A stretch of 64,000 bases of DNA. Origin: Mytilus galloprovincialis (Eukaryota > Mollusca > Bivalvia > Mytilida > Mytilidae). Positions within the stretch are counted from its first letter, which is position 1. Every line of letters begins with the position of its first letter. Both the position numbers and the translations under genes were made by a program. Under the pieces are notes generated by a model. The model was given only the letters and a program-made list of their open reading frames with translations. It searched no databases and was not told the DNA's origin. Positions 18,826 through 32,925 of the stretch are shown here, piece by piece. The DNA lies in contig NC_134849.1 of the NCBI RefSeq assembly GCF_965363235.1, forward strand, positions 13,232,863 through 13,296,862. Direction: 5' to 3'.

Positions 18826-21432
18826 CTGTTAACAAAACTTTGAATTTTTCGAAAACTAAGGATTGTACTTTTATTTATTGTGTCTGTTTAGTTAACGCAT
18901 CAATGTGAATATAACGGAATTTGATGAGACTGTCATCAAAATGAGAGGGTTAGCGCTATAAATAAAGGCATAACGACACATTGTGCATTTAGCCATTAAC
19001 ATTAACAAATATAGGTCACCGTACGGCCTTCAACAATAAGCAAAGCCCATACCGCATAGTCAGCTATAAAAGGCCCCGATAAGACAATGTAAAACAATTC
19101 AAACGAGAAAACTAACGGCCTTATTTATGTAAAAAAATGAACGAAAAACAAATATGTAACAAATAAACAAACGAAAACCACTGAATATACAGGCTCCTGA
19201 ACTATTTTGCTTAATTTATGGTAAAAGACTGTTACTAAAAGTTCCAAGTGATGAAGTTGAAATCATCTGCAGTTGGTTGATCGTTGTGTAATTTCTGTGT
19301 TATAGTTGATGACGGATTTTTCTAGTTGTTGTTATTACATTCCCTTCCTCTTTTTCTCAAAAATGATCTACGCTAATGGCCTGTTTATCCCCGATGCACT
19401 TTCGCGCCAGTAAGAATCCTATTGTTGTGGGGATGTATAAGTACACTGCCACATCCACTCTGTGTTTTGTGCTTTGTATTGATCTGTTTAGTTAAGCCCT
19501 TTTCTCAATTATATTAGTTTGTTTAAGTTTTAGTTCATTTCTATGTTTTTGGGTTGAGGGTGACAACCGTTTTATACTGAACTAGTATACCCTTTTGTTT
19601 AGGGACAAGCTGAAGCCCGTCCCCGAATACGGAATTTTCTGTGTTGAAGACCCATTGGTTTCCTTGTGTTGTATTTGCTCTTTGGTCGGATTATTGACCC
19701 TTTGACACATTCCTGGTTTCCATTCTCAATTTTATTATCACCGGGTTGTACTTACAATAGCAATTCGACTGGTGACACATTTTAAGTATGATTTGCTGAC
19801 CCTTCTGGAGCACTTATATCAACCACGGTTTTTCATTGGGGTCGTGTTGCTCAGTTTAGTTCTCCATGTTGTTGGTTTTTTGTATACTGTTGCATGTATT
19901 TGTTTTAGTCGTTTTTTTTTTTGCCATTGCGTTGTCAACTTTTGACCTATGAGTTCGAACGTCTGTCTTTGGTATTTTTCGCCTCTCTTTTATAAATACT
20001 AAACAATGATTTTTGTATTCATATTATGATTTTCTATGGTGCATTTAAATCCCTTGTATATGTTTAATTTACATGTTCACCCTGTTTGATCTGTGACCTT
20101 ACAACAACTCTTTAAATCACGAATCGTAAATTTCAAAAACTGAACTACGTAACCTTGTCTTATATGATGAATTGTAATGATAGCTTTGTGTACACTAAAT
20201 ATCAATTGTCTATAGTGAACAAATTCAATACAACACACTACTTATTCATGTTATTCATTGTTATTGTAAATGTTCAATGCGTATCCACAATTGTTTTATA
20301 CAAAATATATTCTACATAGTTTATCAATTATCCAGATATCGTTCGTAAAGTTCTTAACATTGAAATGGGATATAATAACAAACTATGTAATTTTGGTAAG
20401 TTTTTTTTAAATGTAATACGCTTCCATTTTATTTATCAAATATTGTATTGACATATAAATTTTATCGAGATTAATTACATAATAAACATAATGTATGATA
20501 AATATAAAGAAATAACAAACCCCAAAACATGGGATAACATATCTTTAACAAGTATACAATTACACAAAATATATCTCCTATCGTCAGTTCTACAGAATGC
20601 TTAATGAACCCGGAACCCTTATGTTTCCATTTATAAGTCTACTCAAAGTTTTATTCTTTTAAATATTAAATATTTTGAGTTTCGATTGAAGTCCTTTTTT
20701 CTCTTGGAATTTTCAAATGCCTAAGAAAACTCGATTCAATATGAAGTGGCTTAAACTTGATATTAAAATAGGAGACAAATTGAAAATTCCAACAGTATAG
20801 AAACACGAGACAAGATTGTTTCACTTTTGATAATTGGAAAACAAGTATCGGTCAAAAGTAAAATAACAAACATACTGAGCACCGAGGAAAATTAAAAAAG
20901 GAAAGTCTCGAATCAAATGGCAATCTTATTAAAATATAGATCTTTGATTGCATTACTCGACTCATGTCATGTAATATAACGAAATCAGAGGTCTATATTT
21001 TAGTTGTAAATTCCGAAATAAATGCGAGGTTTTTATTGTTGCAAAACTTGAGACGAAACTTGTGTTGTAAACGCAATAATTAAAACTCGCATTTTAAAAT
21101 ATTTTAAATATGAATTAAGCAGGATTTGCCCCCAAATCGTTAAAATTCAAATCGCATCTAAGTCCAAAATGACTAATTCGCAATAATAAATGCACGCAAT
21201 AATTTCTGAATTGGAAATGGGTAATGTGCCAAAGAGACAACAACCCGACCATAGAGCAGACAACAACAGAAGGTCACCAACAGGTCTTCAACGCAACGAG
21301 AAATTCTCGCACCCGATTTTACATGATTTACAGTACTGTCAGTAGATTAATCAAATGACAAAATCAAAAGCTCAAACAAGAGTTTATACTTCGATTACAT
21401 AATTAAATGTTCAATTTATTTATCAGCATGGC
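18826..21432. other. intergenic with dispersed repeats
   Basis: No gene seen. About 19012-19205 is a nearly full minus-strand copy of a common mussel element (GTACGGCCTTCAACAATAAG ... ACAGGCTCCTG). About 19380-19990 is a plus-strand worn retroelement tail (TGAACTAGTATACCCTTTTG, GTCGTGTTGCTCAGTTTAG, CCATTGCGTTGTCAAC). About 21215-21310 is a short minus-strand repeat (AAAGAGACAACAACCCGACC). The region 20000-21200 is AT-rich and unassigned. Confidence 0.55.
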
Positions 21433-23322
21433 TCAGTCAATGACAATTATATGCGGGTTCTCACTATTCTGATCATCTAAATTAATTACATTTGGCACTA
21501 AATTATTTGAACTCGTTGAGTTTGTCTCTATTACCGTACAAGCACCCAAGTTAGTCCCTTTTAGTGCAGCGGTTGCTTCATTCATTAGATAACCGATTTG
21601 TTCGAAAATGCACTTAACATCGTCTTCATGTGCGATTTCGCGAACTTTACACTTTTCTCCTTCGTGTTCAAATTTGAATACAGACTCCTGTAATTGAATA
21701 TAAACAAATCTATGTCCATCAGTAACAATAGCAAACAATGGACATTTGGTGGTCAAGGGGTCATCAACTCGTAATAAATTCGTCTGCAAGATTAGCAATT
21801 GCATCAAAGCCTGCGCAACGGCGCTGTCGTTCAAACTTTTAATACTTTTTGTTTCCACACACCCAATTAGTTTATCACCTTTAGCTATGCAATAATCAAA
21901 TCTGCAGTTCGGGAGAAAATTGCAATTTATGTTTTTGTCTACCTCGATGTTTAAGCCTAACGATGCACACAGTGGAATAAGTAACGAGTCTAATACCAGC
22001 CTACTTCCGCATTCTGTCGCCGTGAGAGACTTTAAATGTGAAATTATTTCCTTATCATTGTTTTGCTTGCTTTTATGTATTTGCACAGACTTAAAAACTT
22101 GAAGTTTTTGAATTAATTCTAATTGAATATTTTCTGACACCTTTTCAGCACCAATGGCAAAATATGTCGGCATTTCAATTTTGCGAACTGATTTATCAAA
22201 ATCAAAGTATTCTGCAATATTTGGTATAGTCCATTTACTGCATGATTTATCAATGTCAGATTTTTTTGACTTTGGAATATTTTCATTTCGATCTCGTAAA
22301 CGATTAATTTCAAAATTTGCCTTAATATGGAAAATATCGTCTGCTGACACTTGTAGTGTGACAGGCCTATTGTTGACCTTATTTTTTGTCGTCCCCTTTC
22401 TGTTTTCTGCCTGCACCGCTATCACTGTATCTGCTTCTGGTTCTGTTGAGCCATTCCTCTCCCCATCTTCCGGAGCCTCCGAAAAGTCTGTTGACTTTTC
22501 GATTCTCCGGACTGTATCCCTGTATGAATTATCAATATCTGATTTTATTGATATTGGATTTGTAACGATATCTATTTTCCGAATAATTTTAACATTTCCC
22601 ACATGGCTCGACATATTGTCTTCAGACATTGATGTTGCGCCAGGTTCGTTATTGTCTAATTCAGTTAACGTTGCTTCCTCCTCTTGTTCGTATTTTTCCT
22701 GAACCTCTTTTGAACTTCCGGTTGCTTGTTCTGTTCGACTCTCCATCGTTTTATCTGCGAATAGTTCCTTTTCAAACTTGATTTTTTTACTGGGACTTAA
22801 ATCTATTTCATTTGGAATATCAAATCGAGGCTGTGACTTCCAATGATAACCTAACTTTTCCGAAGGAATTGGTTTTAAAATATTCGGACTCATTTCTTCG
22901 TCTGACGAATCACAAACTATTGTTTTCGTAGTTTCGAAACTAAGCTGACGGCGGGCAGAATCAGTATCAGAAATATTATATGGTTCTGTATATTTAGATC
23001 TTTCTTTTGGCCATGTGTCTGCCCGTGACATACCCACCTGATTTCTGTCGTTAAAATCAATATTGTGTGGTTGGGTTTGGGGTTCTTTAACATTAAAATG
23101 TTTATACATTTCCATTGTATTTTTACTTCCACTAATCTCAATAAATCCGCCTTTCTTCTTTAACAACTTGTTTGCAAATTCATTTGCCAGACATTTTGTA
23201 TTAATTTTAGAATTTATACATACATTATTTGTTTGAAAATTATGCACTCTCTTGATACTAGATAGAAAATGTTTCCACTTCTTTTCGTTTTCAATAGTAC
23301 GCTGCTTCTGTTGTTTATCCAT
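21433..23322 (-). CDS. 629-aa single-exon protein: PD-(D/E)XK nuclease-like core plus SUMO-interaction-like motifs
   Basis: An intact 629-residue frame starting at an ATG with an A-rich leader; I do not recognise a named family. Residues 1-420 are polar, low in hydrophobics and rich in S, E, K and D. Residues ~430-570 form a compact alpha/beta region with E437 (TATECGSRLVLDS), then D476 (RFDYCIAKGD), E490 and K492 (GCVETKS), and a helix with Q504 (AVAQALMQLL). That is the order E...D...ExK...Q seen in PD-(D/E)XK nucleases of the RecB/HsdR-N kind. Short acidic-hydrophobic stretches TIVCDSSDEE and, at the end, VINLDD and HIIVID resemble SUMO-interaction motifs. Function is inferred only: nuclear DNA processing, a domesticated element protein, or an inactive scaffold are all possible. 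Confidence 0.7.
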   Translation of the reverse strand: MDKQQKQRTIENEKKWKHFLSSIKRVHNFQTNNVCINSKINTKCLANEFANKLLKKKGGFIEISGSKNTMEMYKHFNVKEPQTQPHNIDFNDRNQVGMSRADTWPKERSKYTEPYNISDTDSARRQLSFETTKTIVCDSSDEEMSPNILKPIPSEKLGYHWKSQPRFDIPNEIDLSPSKKIKFEKELFADKTMESRTEQATGSSKEVQEKYEQEEEATLTELDNNEPGATSMSEDNMSSHVGNVKIIRKIDIVTNPISIKSDIDNSYRDTVRRIEKSTDFSEAPEDGERNGSTEPEADTVIAVQAENRKGTTKNKVNNRPVTLQVSADDIFHIKANFEINRLRDRNENIPKSKKSDIDKSCSKWTIPNIAEYFDFDKSVRKIEMPTYFAIGAEKVSENIQLELIQKLQVFKSVQIHKSKQNNDKEIISHLKSLTATECGSRLVLDSLLIPLCASLGLNIEVDKNINCNFLPNCRFDYCIAKGDKLIGCVETKSIKSLNDSAVAQALMQLLILQTNLLRVDDPLTTKCPLFAIVTDGHRFVYIQLQESVFKFEHEGEKCKVREIAHEDDVKCIFEQIGYLMNEATAALKGTNLGACTVIETNSTSSNNLVPNVINLDDQNSENPHIIVID

Positions 23323-23341
23323 TTTCAGTCATTTTTTTCCA

Positions 23342-24531
23342 CCTATGTAAAAAAATATTAAACCATGAAATGGCTCTCGCCTAATGAAAAAAAAACCATC
23401 AAACCAATTTACGTTATTCATATAAAATAAAAAGATTATTGTTATTGATGTTTAGGTAACAATAACGACTTGTATAATTGATATACCGTCCAGTGGATAC
23501 TTTACAAGTATATCGAGAACGAGAACATGTGAACATGTAACATGCTGATCCAGAGACTTTTCTCGTTCGAATTATTTTTATTAATAATTCAGAGGCCTTT
23601 TATAGCTTGCTAAGCAGTATGCATTTTGCTTACTATTGAAGGCATTACGGCGACCTACATATAATTCCTATCATGTTGGTCTCCAGTGGAGAGTTGTCTA
23701 ATAGGCAGTTATTCCACATCAACTTACTGTTACACTATACTGACTTTAACATGTGCTTTTATTTAAACTTTTTATAAACTAAAATCCATTTTCCGAATGA
23801 TATTTTAACTTTTTTTTAAATTTTGCTTTCCAATAAAAAGTATAAGTGAGTGTCGTTTCAAACGTGCATTTTCTGTGAACGATGTTTTCAGGGTTTTTTA
23901 CTCTTTCAGCATGAACATGGATTATTTTTTCGCACGTTTAAAAACTGCAATTGAGTTTTAAACTATGAAAATTAATCTATAATTGATTGAAACATTTGGA
24001 ATAGATGAACTCTATTTTTAAGAATGAAGAATAATTTAAACAAGAAAACATTTCAAATGCATGTACGACATTCATTATGAATGATTGAAAAACTTTAAAG
24101 TCACTTTTAGTCCGGTAACATTTACATGAGCATGATGAGTGACGAAGACCGATTTATAAAAGTTTTCCAAACTTGTTTCCGACTCCCATATTTGAACTTT
24201 ATGTAACATTGTAATATATATCTTGTATTTTTTCATTAATGAAATTAAATACTGTTTAAACTAAGGCCGATTTACACATAATTGAAAGTTATCCCAATGT
24301 TTTACTTTCGGTTTCGGTTTTAAATATGATTAAATCGAATTAACATGAAATTTATTTATAACTTTTCAACTGGTTTTAGAAAGAATGCATTAAATTGTAC
24401 GTTATATCAACTTAGAACACGCAAATGAATGCATCATGAATACAACTATACAGTTTGCCATACACTAAGTCTTATTTGTGTGTGTATTTGTACATAATAT
24501 AAGTATATATGAATTAGGAAAAAAACTTACC
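23342..24531 (-). other. possible 5'-UTR intron of the 629-aa gene
   Basis: On the minus strand a good acceptor, TTTTTTTACATAG|GTGG, lies about 20 nt before the ATG at 23322, and a strong donor GCATG|GTAAGT lies at 24531/24530. This suggests a noncoding first exon just above 24531 and an intron of about 1.19 kb. Inside it, about 23580-23725, is a plus-strand fragment of the common dispersed element. The pairing is inference. Confidence 0.4.
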
Positions 24532-26239
24532 ATGCAAAGTGACCGAATATTGAATTATTTAGTAGGTTTTCCGAACTAACTTTAGAATTATTTCACTTGG
24601 TGATGACGTTATTTATTTATTTATTAACCAGCCAAATGACAGTAAACAACAAACACATTTAAATGTCTGTTCGGACATAGTTATCTAATACAGAACTATC
24701 GTGTAGTTCGAAACAGGTCATACATAAAATTGTTAACGTATAGTTTATCTACATGTTGTGTGTTGTGTAATATAGTATCACGTATCCGTCATACATCGCA
24801 GATCTAACCTATTTTACAAGGACGTACATGTATAACTATTTTGTATTGATAACATACGTCCTCGTATATTGAGTTGGTTTTAAACAAATGTTGGTATCTG
24901 AGTTTATACTTGGTTTCTCAAATATTTAATTCAACGTTTTTATGCTGATAGTTGCAATGTTAATTCAATGCTAAAGTTTTATAAAAACTTTAAAAAAAAA
25001 AAAAACAAAGGAAAAAAAAGGGAAAATAGTGATTATTACTGTAAAAAACCGCTGTAAAATGTATTGTCAAGAGCTAGCGAGACATTGCGTTACCAAAAAG
25101 AGGCTAAACATACAATATATTCCAACAGAACAGAACTACACTAAGTTGTGACTATAAAAAAGTGTAAAATGAGAATGCAAGGTTTTTTTAACAGATATAA
25201 TCTTCCGAAAACAAACATTATGATCATACATATATATCAGGTCTTTGTTTTGTTTGTGCTTTGCTTTGTCTTGTTTTTGTTTTGTTTTGTTTTTACCCCG
25301 TTTTTTATGTTGCCAAGGGGGTGTGAAGTTTGTTAACTTTGTTTAAATACTACAAATGTAGTTATCATTATTATTATTATTATTCATTATTTTTAAATCC
25401 AAAGTTTATATGTTGGTTGCTTAACATCCAATGGTGGATTCATATACAATGATCTTTGTTTTTTATGTAGCCAAGGAGGTGCGGAGTTTGTTAACTTTCT
25501 TTAGATACTATAAATGTAGTAATCATTATTATTATTATCATTTATAATTTTTAAATCCAAAGTTTATATGTTGGTTGCTTAACATCCAATGGTGGATTCA
25601 TATATAATTATCTTTTAATAAATTTATTAGTGATTTATATTCTAAAACAAACTAACAAGTCCAATTCTCCCTAAAGACAGCATAAATCGGGATGAGAATC
25701 TTGAGACGTAAATCTAATAAATGAAAATGTAACCATTTAAACTACACAATTTACATGTATCACAGAGGTTGATCAGGTTCCCGCTCAATTTGTTTCACAC
25801 TAGGGTCATTTTTCAAGTCTCACAATCTCACTTTTTATGACATTATCAATCTTATGTGTATATTAAACGGTTTTAACAAGATAATGACTTATTTCTTAAT
25901 AGATTGCAAGATATTAAAAACAAGATGATTGCCCAAAATCGTAAATAAGATAAATTTGGGTGAATTTTGAAAAGGTATATAATAAGATGGACATCTGTGG
26001 TCGGGTTGTTTCACTTTTATCCAAGTTATATATATAAAGTAAAAAATTTACAATTCACATGGCTTAGGCTTCATTCCGTATGTACTTTAGTCTAGACGCC
26101 ATCTTATTGACTATCGAGTAGAACTCCGATTGTAATATAAGCGATACAAACATAAAAAAAGATGTAAACAGATAGCAAACTCGTGTAAAAAAACACCGTA
26201 GTCAAGCAAACATGTAAATGGATGCTACGAATTCAAAAT
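24532..26239. other. intergenic; small tandem duplication at 25295-25612
   Basis: No gene. Two ~160-bp tandem units (about 25295-25460 and 25461-25612) share GTTTGTTAACTTT, an ATT microsatellite and GGTTGCTTAACATCCAATGG. The rest is AT-rich and unassigned. Confidence 0.7.
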
Positions 26240-29200
26240 ACAGAGAAGTGACAAATATTGTGTCACGTGTCATCTTGTTAATGCTCCAGCAAACAAGCAG
26301 CATTCAAACACGACCAATGTTGTGTTACGTGCCATATTGTTAATGCTTCAGGATACAAATGTTGTGTGTGTCTTATTATTAATGCCGCAGCAAACACGCA
26401 GAATACAAACAATTTAGACAAATGTTGTGTGTGTCATATTGTTAATTCTCCAGCATACAAATGATGTGTGTGTGTGTCATATTGGTAATATTCCAGCATA
26501 CAAGCAGCATGCACCCAAGACAAATGTTGTGTGTGTCATATTGTTAATACTCCAGTAACAAGCAGCATACGTACAAGACAAATGTTATGTGTGTCATATT
26601 GTTAATACTTCAGTAACAAGCAGCATACATACAAGATAAATATTGTGTGTGTCATATTGATAATACTCCAGTAACAAGCAGCATACATACAAGACAAATA
26701 TTGTGTGTGTCATATTGGTAATACTCCAGTAACAAGCAGCATGCACACAAGACAAATATTGTGTAAGTCATATTGTTAATACTCCTGTAACAAGCAGCAT
26801 ACATACAAGACAAATATTGTGTGTGTCATATTGTTAATACTCCAGTAACAAGCAGCATACATACAAGACAAATATTGTGTGTGTCATATTGTTATTACTC
26901 CAGTAACGAGCAGCATACATACAAGACAAATATTGTGTAAGTCATATTGTTAATACTCCTTTAACAAGCAGCATACATACAAGACAAATATTGTGTGTGT
27001 GGTACATTGTTAATGATCTAGCAAACAAGCAGCAAACATACAAGACAAATATTGTGTGTGTCATATTGTTAATACTCCAGTAACAAGCAGCATACATACA
27101 AGACAAATAGTGTGTGTGTCATATTGTTATTACTCTAGTAACGAGCAGCATACATACAAGACAAATATTGTGTAAGTCATATTGTTAATACTCCTGTAAC
27201 AAGCAGCATACATACAAGACAAATATTGTGTGTGTCATATTGTTAATACGCCAGTAACAAGCAGCATGCACACGAGACAAATGTTGTGTGTGTCATATTG
27301 TTAATTTTCCAGCATGCAAACAAGACAAATGTCGTGAGTGTCATATTGTAAATACTCCAGTAACAAGCAGCATACATACAAGACAAATAGTGTGTGTGTC
27401 ATATTGTTAATACTCCAGTAACAAGCAGCATACATACAAGACAAACAGTGTGTGTGTCATATTGTTATTACTCCAGTAACGAGCAGCATACATACAAGAC
27501 AAATATTGTGTGTGTCATATTGTTAATATATCTCAGTAACAAGCAGCATACATACAAGACAAATATTATGTGTGTCATATTGTAAATACTCCAGTAACAA
27601 GAAGCATACATACAAGACAAATATTGTGTGTGGCATATTGTTAATACTCCAGTAATAAGCAGCATGCACACGAGACAAATGTTGTGTGTGTCATATTGTT
27701 AATACTCCAGTAACAAGCAGCATGCACACGAGACACATGTTGTGTGTGTCATATTGTTAATTTTCAAGCATGCACACAAAACAAATGTTGTGTGTGTCTT
27801 ATTATTAATGCCGCAGCGAACACGCAGAATACAAACAATCTAGACAAATGTTGTGTGTGTCATATTGTTAATTCTCCAGCATACAAATGATGTGTGTGTG
27901 TGTCATATTGGTAATATTCCAGCATACAAGAAGCATGCACCCAAGACAAATGTTGTGTGTGTCATATTGTTAATACTCCAGTAACAAGCAGCATACGTAC
28001 AAGACAAATGTTATGTGTGTCATATTGTTTATACTTCAGTAACAAGCAGCATACATACAAGATAAATATTGTGTGTGTCATATTGTAAATATACTCCAGT
28101 AACAAACAGCATACATACAAGACAAATATTGTGTGTGTCATATTGATAATACTCCAGTAACAAGCAGCATACATACAAGACAAATATTGTGTGTGTCATA
28201 TTGTTAATACTCCTGTAACAAGCAGCATACATACAAGACAAATATTGAGTGTGTCATATTGTTAATAGTCCAGTAACAAGCAGCATGCACACGAGACAAA
28301 TGTTGTGTGTGTCATATTGTTAATTTTCCAGCATGCAAACAAGACAAATGTCGTGAGTGTCACATTGTAAATACTCCAGTAACAAGCAGCATACATACAA
28401 GACAAACAGTGTGTGTGTCATATTGTTATTACTCCAGTAACAAGCAGTATACATACACGACAAATATTGTGTGTGTCATATTGTTAATATATCCCAGTAA
28501 CAAGCAGCATATATACATGACAAATATTATGTGTGTCATATTGTTAATACTGCAGTAACAAGCAGCTTATATTCAAGACAAATATTGTGTGTGTCATATT
28601 GTTAATACTCCAGTAACAAACAGCATGCACACAAGACACATGTTGTGTGTGTCACATTGTTAATGCTCTAGCAAACAAGCAGCAAACAAACATGACAAAT
28701 ATTGTGTGTGTCATATTGTAAATACTCCAGTAACAAGCAGCATACATACAAGACAAATATTGTGTATGGCATATTGTTAATACTCCAGTAACAAGTAGCA
28801 TGCACACGAGACAAATGTTGTGTGTGCCATATTGTTAATACTCCAGTAACAAGCAGCATGCACACGAGACACATGTTATGTGTGTCATATTGTTAATTTT
28901 CAAGCATGCACACAAGACAAATGTTGTGTGTGTCACATTGTTAATAATCCAGCAAACAAGCAGCAAACAAACAAGACAAATGTTGTGTGTGTCATATTGT
29001 AAATACTCCAGTAACAAGCAGCATACGTACAAGACAAATGTTATGTGTGTCATATTGTTAATATATCCCAGTAACAAGCAGCATACATACAAGAGAAATA
29101 GTATGTGTGTCATATTGTTAATACTCCAGTAACAAGCAGCATACATACAAGACAAATGTTGTGTGTGTCATATTGTTAATACTTCAGTAACAAGCAGCAT

Positions 29201-30945
29201 GCACACAAGACAAATGTTGTGTGTGTCACATTGTTAATGCTCCAGCAAACAAGCAGCAAACAAACAAGACAAATATTGTGTGTGTCATATTGTAAATACT
29301 CCAGTAACAAGCAGCATACATACAAGACAAATATTGTGTGTGTCATATTGTTAATACTCCAGTAACAAGCAGCATACATACAAGACAAATATTGTGTGTG
29401 TCATATTGTTAATACTCCAGTAACAAGCAGCATACATACAAGACAAATATTGTGTGTGTCATATTGTAAATACTCCAGTAACAAGCAGCATACATACAAG
29501 ACAAATATTGTGTGTGTCATATTGTTTATACTCCAGTAACAAGCAGTATACATACAAGACAAATATTGTGTGTGTCATATTGTTAATACTCCAGTAACAA
29601 GCAGCATCCATACAAGACAAATATTGTGTGTGTCATATTGTAAATACTCCAGTAACAAGCAGCATACAAACAAGAAAAATATTGTGTGTGTCATATTGTT
29701 AATACTTCAATAACACGCAGCATGCATACAAGACAAATATTGTGTGTGTCATATTGATAATACTCCAGTAACAAGCAGCATACATACAAGACAAATATTG
29801 TGTGTGTCATATTGTTAATACTCCAGTAACAAGCAGCATACATACAAGACAAATATTATGTGTGTCATATTGTAAATACTCCAGTAACAAGCAGCATACA
29901 TACAAGACAAATGTTGTGTGTGTCATATTGTTAATACTTCAGTAACAAGCAGCATGCACACAAGACAAATGTTGTGTGTGTCACATTGTTAATGCTCCAG
30001 CAAACAAGCAGCAAACAAACAAGACAAATATTGTGTGTGTCATATTGTAAATACTCCAGTAACAAGCAGCATACATACAAGACAAATATTGTGTGTGTCA
30101 TATTGTTAATACTCCAGTAACAAGCAGCATACATACAAGACAAATATTGTGTGTGTCATATTGTTAATACTCCAGTAACAAGCAGCATACATACAAGACA
30201 AATATTGTGTGTGTCATATTGTAAATACTCCAGTAACAAGCAGCATACATACAAGACAAATATTGTGTGTGTCATATTGTTTATACTCCAGTAACAAGCA
30301 GTATACATACAAGACAAATATTGTGTGTGTCATATTGTTAATACTCCAGTAACAAGCAGCATCCATACAAGACAAATATTGTGTGTGTCATATTGTAAAT
30401 ACTCCAGTAACAAGCAGCATACAAACAAGAAAAATATTGTGTGTGTCATATTGTTAATACTTCAATAACACGCAGCATGCATACAAGACAAATATTGTGT
30501 GTGTCATATTGATAATACTCCAGTAACAAGCAGCATACATACAAGACAAATATTGTGTGTGTCATATTGTTAATACTCCAGTAACAAGCAGCATACATAC
30601 AAGACAAATATTATGTGTGTCATATTGTAAATACTCCAGTAACAATCAGCATGCACACAAGACAAATGTTGTGTGTGTCACATTGTTAATGCTCCAGCAA
30701 ACAAGCAGCATACATACAAGACAAATGTTGTGTGCGTCATATTGTAAATACTTCAGTAACAAGCAGCATACATACAAGACAAATATTGTGTGTGTCATAT
30801 TGTAAATACTTCAGTAACAAGCAGCTTGCACACGAGACAAATGTTAATGTGTGTCATATTGTTATTTCTCCAGCATACAAATAAAACAAATGTCGTGTGT
30901 TTAATATTGATAACACTCTAGAATACAAGCAGCATACAAACAACG
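26240..30945. repeat. large 58-bp satellite array, ~80 units
   Basis: Tandem 58-bp units as in 1-885. There is higher-order structure: a ~755-bp block (13 units) is repeated almost exactly (about 29105-29875 and 29860-30635), and a rarer set of variant units (GTCTTATTATTAATGCCGCA) recurs with a shift of about 1.43 kb (26371 and 27797). Minus-strand open frames across it are repeat artefacts. It ends just before the start of the copy 2 segment. Confidence 0.95.
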
Positions 30946-31310
30946 TCTATGGCCTTTGCGATACAGTTATGTTCTAAGATGTACGTATTTTTGCGATGAT
31001 CAAACATCTGCATGGACTTTGTTTGTCTTGTGTGTTTTTTCATGTTCATGTTCATTTATATGTTTCGGAGTTTAGTATGGTGTCCCTTTCGCTGAACTAG
31101 TATAATACATTATGCGTTGATTATTGACCAGCTGAAGTTTATTGGTGGTCACGAGGTGTTTTCTGCATGCTGTTTAGTAAGGTTAATGTTTCTTTGACAC
31201 GTTCGCCGTTTCATTTCTATGTTCATTGATTTACGAATCTTATGTTATGTTTTATTTTTTAGCTTCTTGCAAACGTAAACATGTTCAGAAATTAAGTTGG
31301 ATATGATAAC

Positions 31311-32318
31311 GTAAGTACACCATATTTAAACAAAAAGAGCGCTGAAAGTTTATCGTGTGGTCACTCTCTTACATAAAAATAGCTTTTGGCGGACCTTTCT
31401 TCGCAAATGATAATATTATACAATATCAAAGAGAGTCGAAACTAATTCATGAGTTTTGTTTGATCTTAATTTATCACAAGAAGTTATATCAATTTTGTAT
31501 ACCGATGTTTCAAAAACTAAAACGGATTGAATATCTGTCCGTCAATTACGAATAATTGAAACTCGTATGTTGGTTATCTGCCTTACAACATACGGGTATC
31601 TAAGTCGTCCTTGTTTCCAGAGCCAAGCAAATGAAGGAAAGGAAACCAGTATATATATATATATATAATATATACTAGGTCATTCTTACCATTGTTAAGT
31701 CAGTGTTATCATGGATACAAGTTACAAAGAGTACACTAATATAACCATACTGCATATTTTTTCCTGCATACATGTTAAACGGAAACCCCAAAATTTTCCG
31801 TTTTAAATGTTATATATCTTCAGTATCTGATAGAGTTGTTTTTTTCTATAATATATATTATTTTCTGAATCTTTAGCACTTTTATAATCCATATTTAATT
31901 GCATAAGTTTAATATGCAACATTGCGTCCTATTTCTCAATAGGTGAATAGTACTACAGGGATATTAAACCTCAAGAGTTGAAAATAAACTGTCAAGGTTT
32001 TGACAAAATACTAAACGACAAAGACAAGTAACAGTAAACAAACACAATATATAAAGAGTGCGCCAAAGTCACAAGAGAGGTATCTAAAATCAATAAGTAG
32101 AAAACAATACTGATAATGTCTTTGCAAAAAACGAAAAAAGATTACAAGAAAAATGATATAATACAAAACACGACAAAGAGAACTAAAGACTGAGCAACAC
32201 AATCCACATCAAAGTATGTAGGCAACCTCAGGTCATTTTTGTTTTAGGAATTCTTAAGTTCAAACTTTAGTATTGGTACTTTGCTTTTTAGTTACTACAA
32301 AACTAATTTTATTTCTAG
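31311..32318 (+). other. intron 1 of copy 2
   Basis: Matches 1308-2242 of copy 1, including the decayed reverse retroelement tail near 31945-32240, with a short extra stretch near 31870-31910. No gene. The frame upstream of 32319 has no ATG, unlike the ATG at 2205 in copy 1. Confidence 0.5.
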
Positions 32319-32925
32319 TTGCAGATTAAAGTTAGGATGTCTAGCATCTGTTGTGATGTTCTGTGGATACATTCCCTTGTTTGCATGGATATATATGAGC
32401 AAAAAGTACGAAACTAATACCAATGTTAAGACGTCAGTTGTCCATAAGCAGTCACGTGACAAATCTGTTCGTTCATTTCAAGTGTTTGACAGTTCATTTA
32501 TTAATGTGAAGGATTTTCGGAATACAGAATATAAGTTCGTGCACTATTCTTTACCCAATATTTCTTATCCTTTTAATTGTACTGGAACACTAGATCTGGA
32601 ACCTCAAAGTTTTCCTCGTAAAATACAGGGACCAGTCGACGACATTCTTTGCATGGTAAGTGATTTTTTAATTATGACTCGAATCCTATTTAGGAGTGAG
32701 CAATGTTTGTAGTTATATCTGTTTCCCCCCAATTTAAATTTTACAAACATTCTAGTTTTTAATATAGATTAGACCGTTGGTTCCTCCGTTTGAATGGTTT
32801 TACACTAGTAATTTTTGGGGCCCTTTTTAGCTTACTGTTCAGTGTGGCCGAGGCTGTATGTTGAATACCGTACTTTGACCTATAATAGTTTCAGTTTACA
32901 AATTTGACTTGGATGGACATAAAAT

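Noticed and set aside
22154..22702. 182-codon plus-strand frame
   Set aside because: Antisense shadow of the 629-codon gene.
1..30945. CRISPR-like direct repeats in the 58-bp arrays
   Set aside because: Whole units repeat with no unique spacers, and the genome is clearly eukaryotic.
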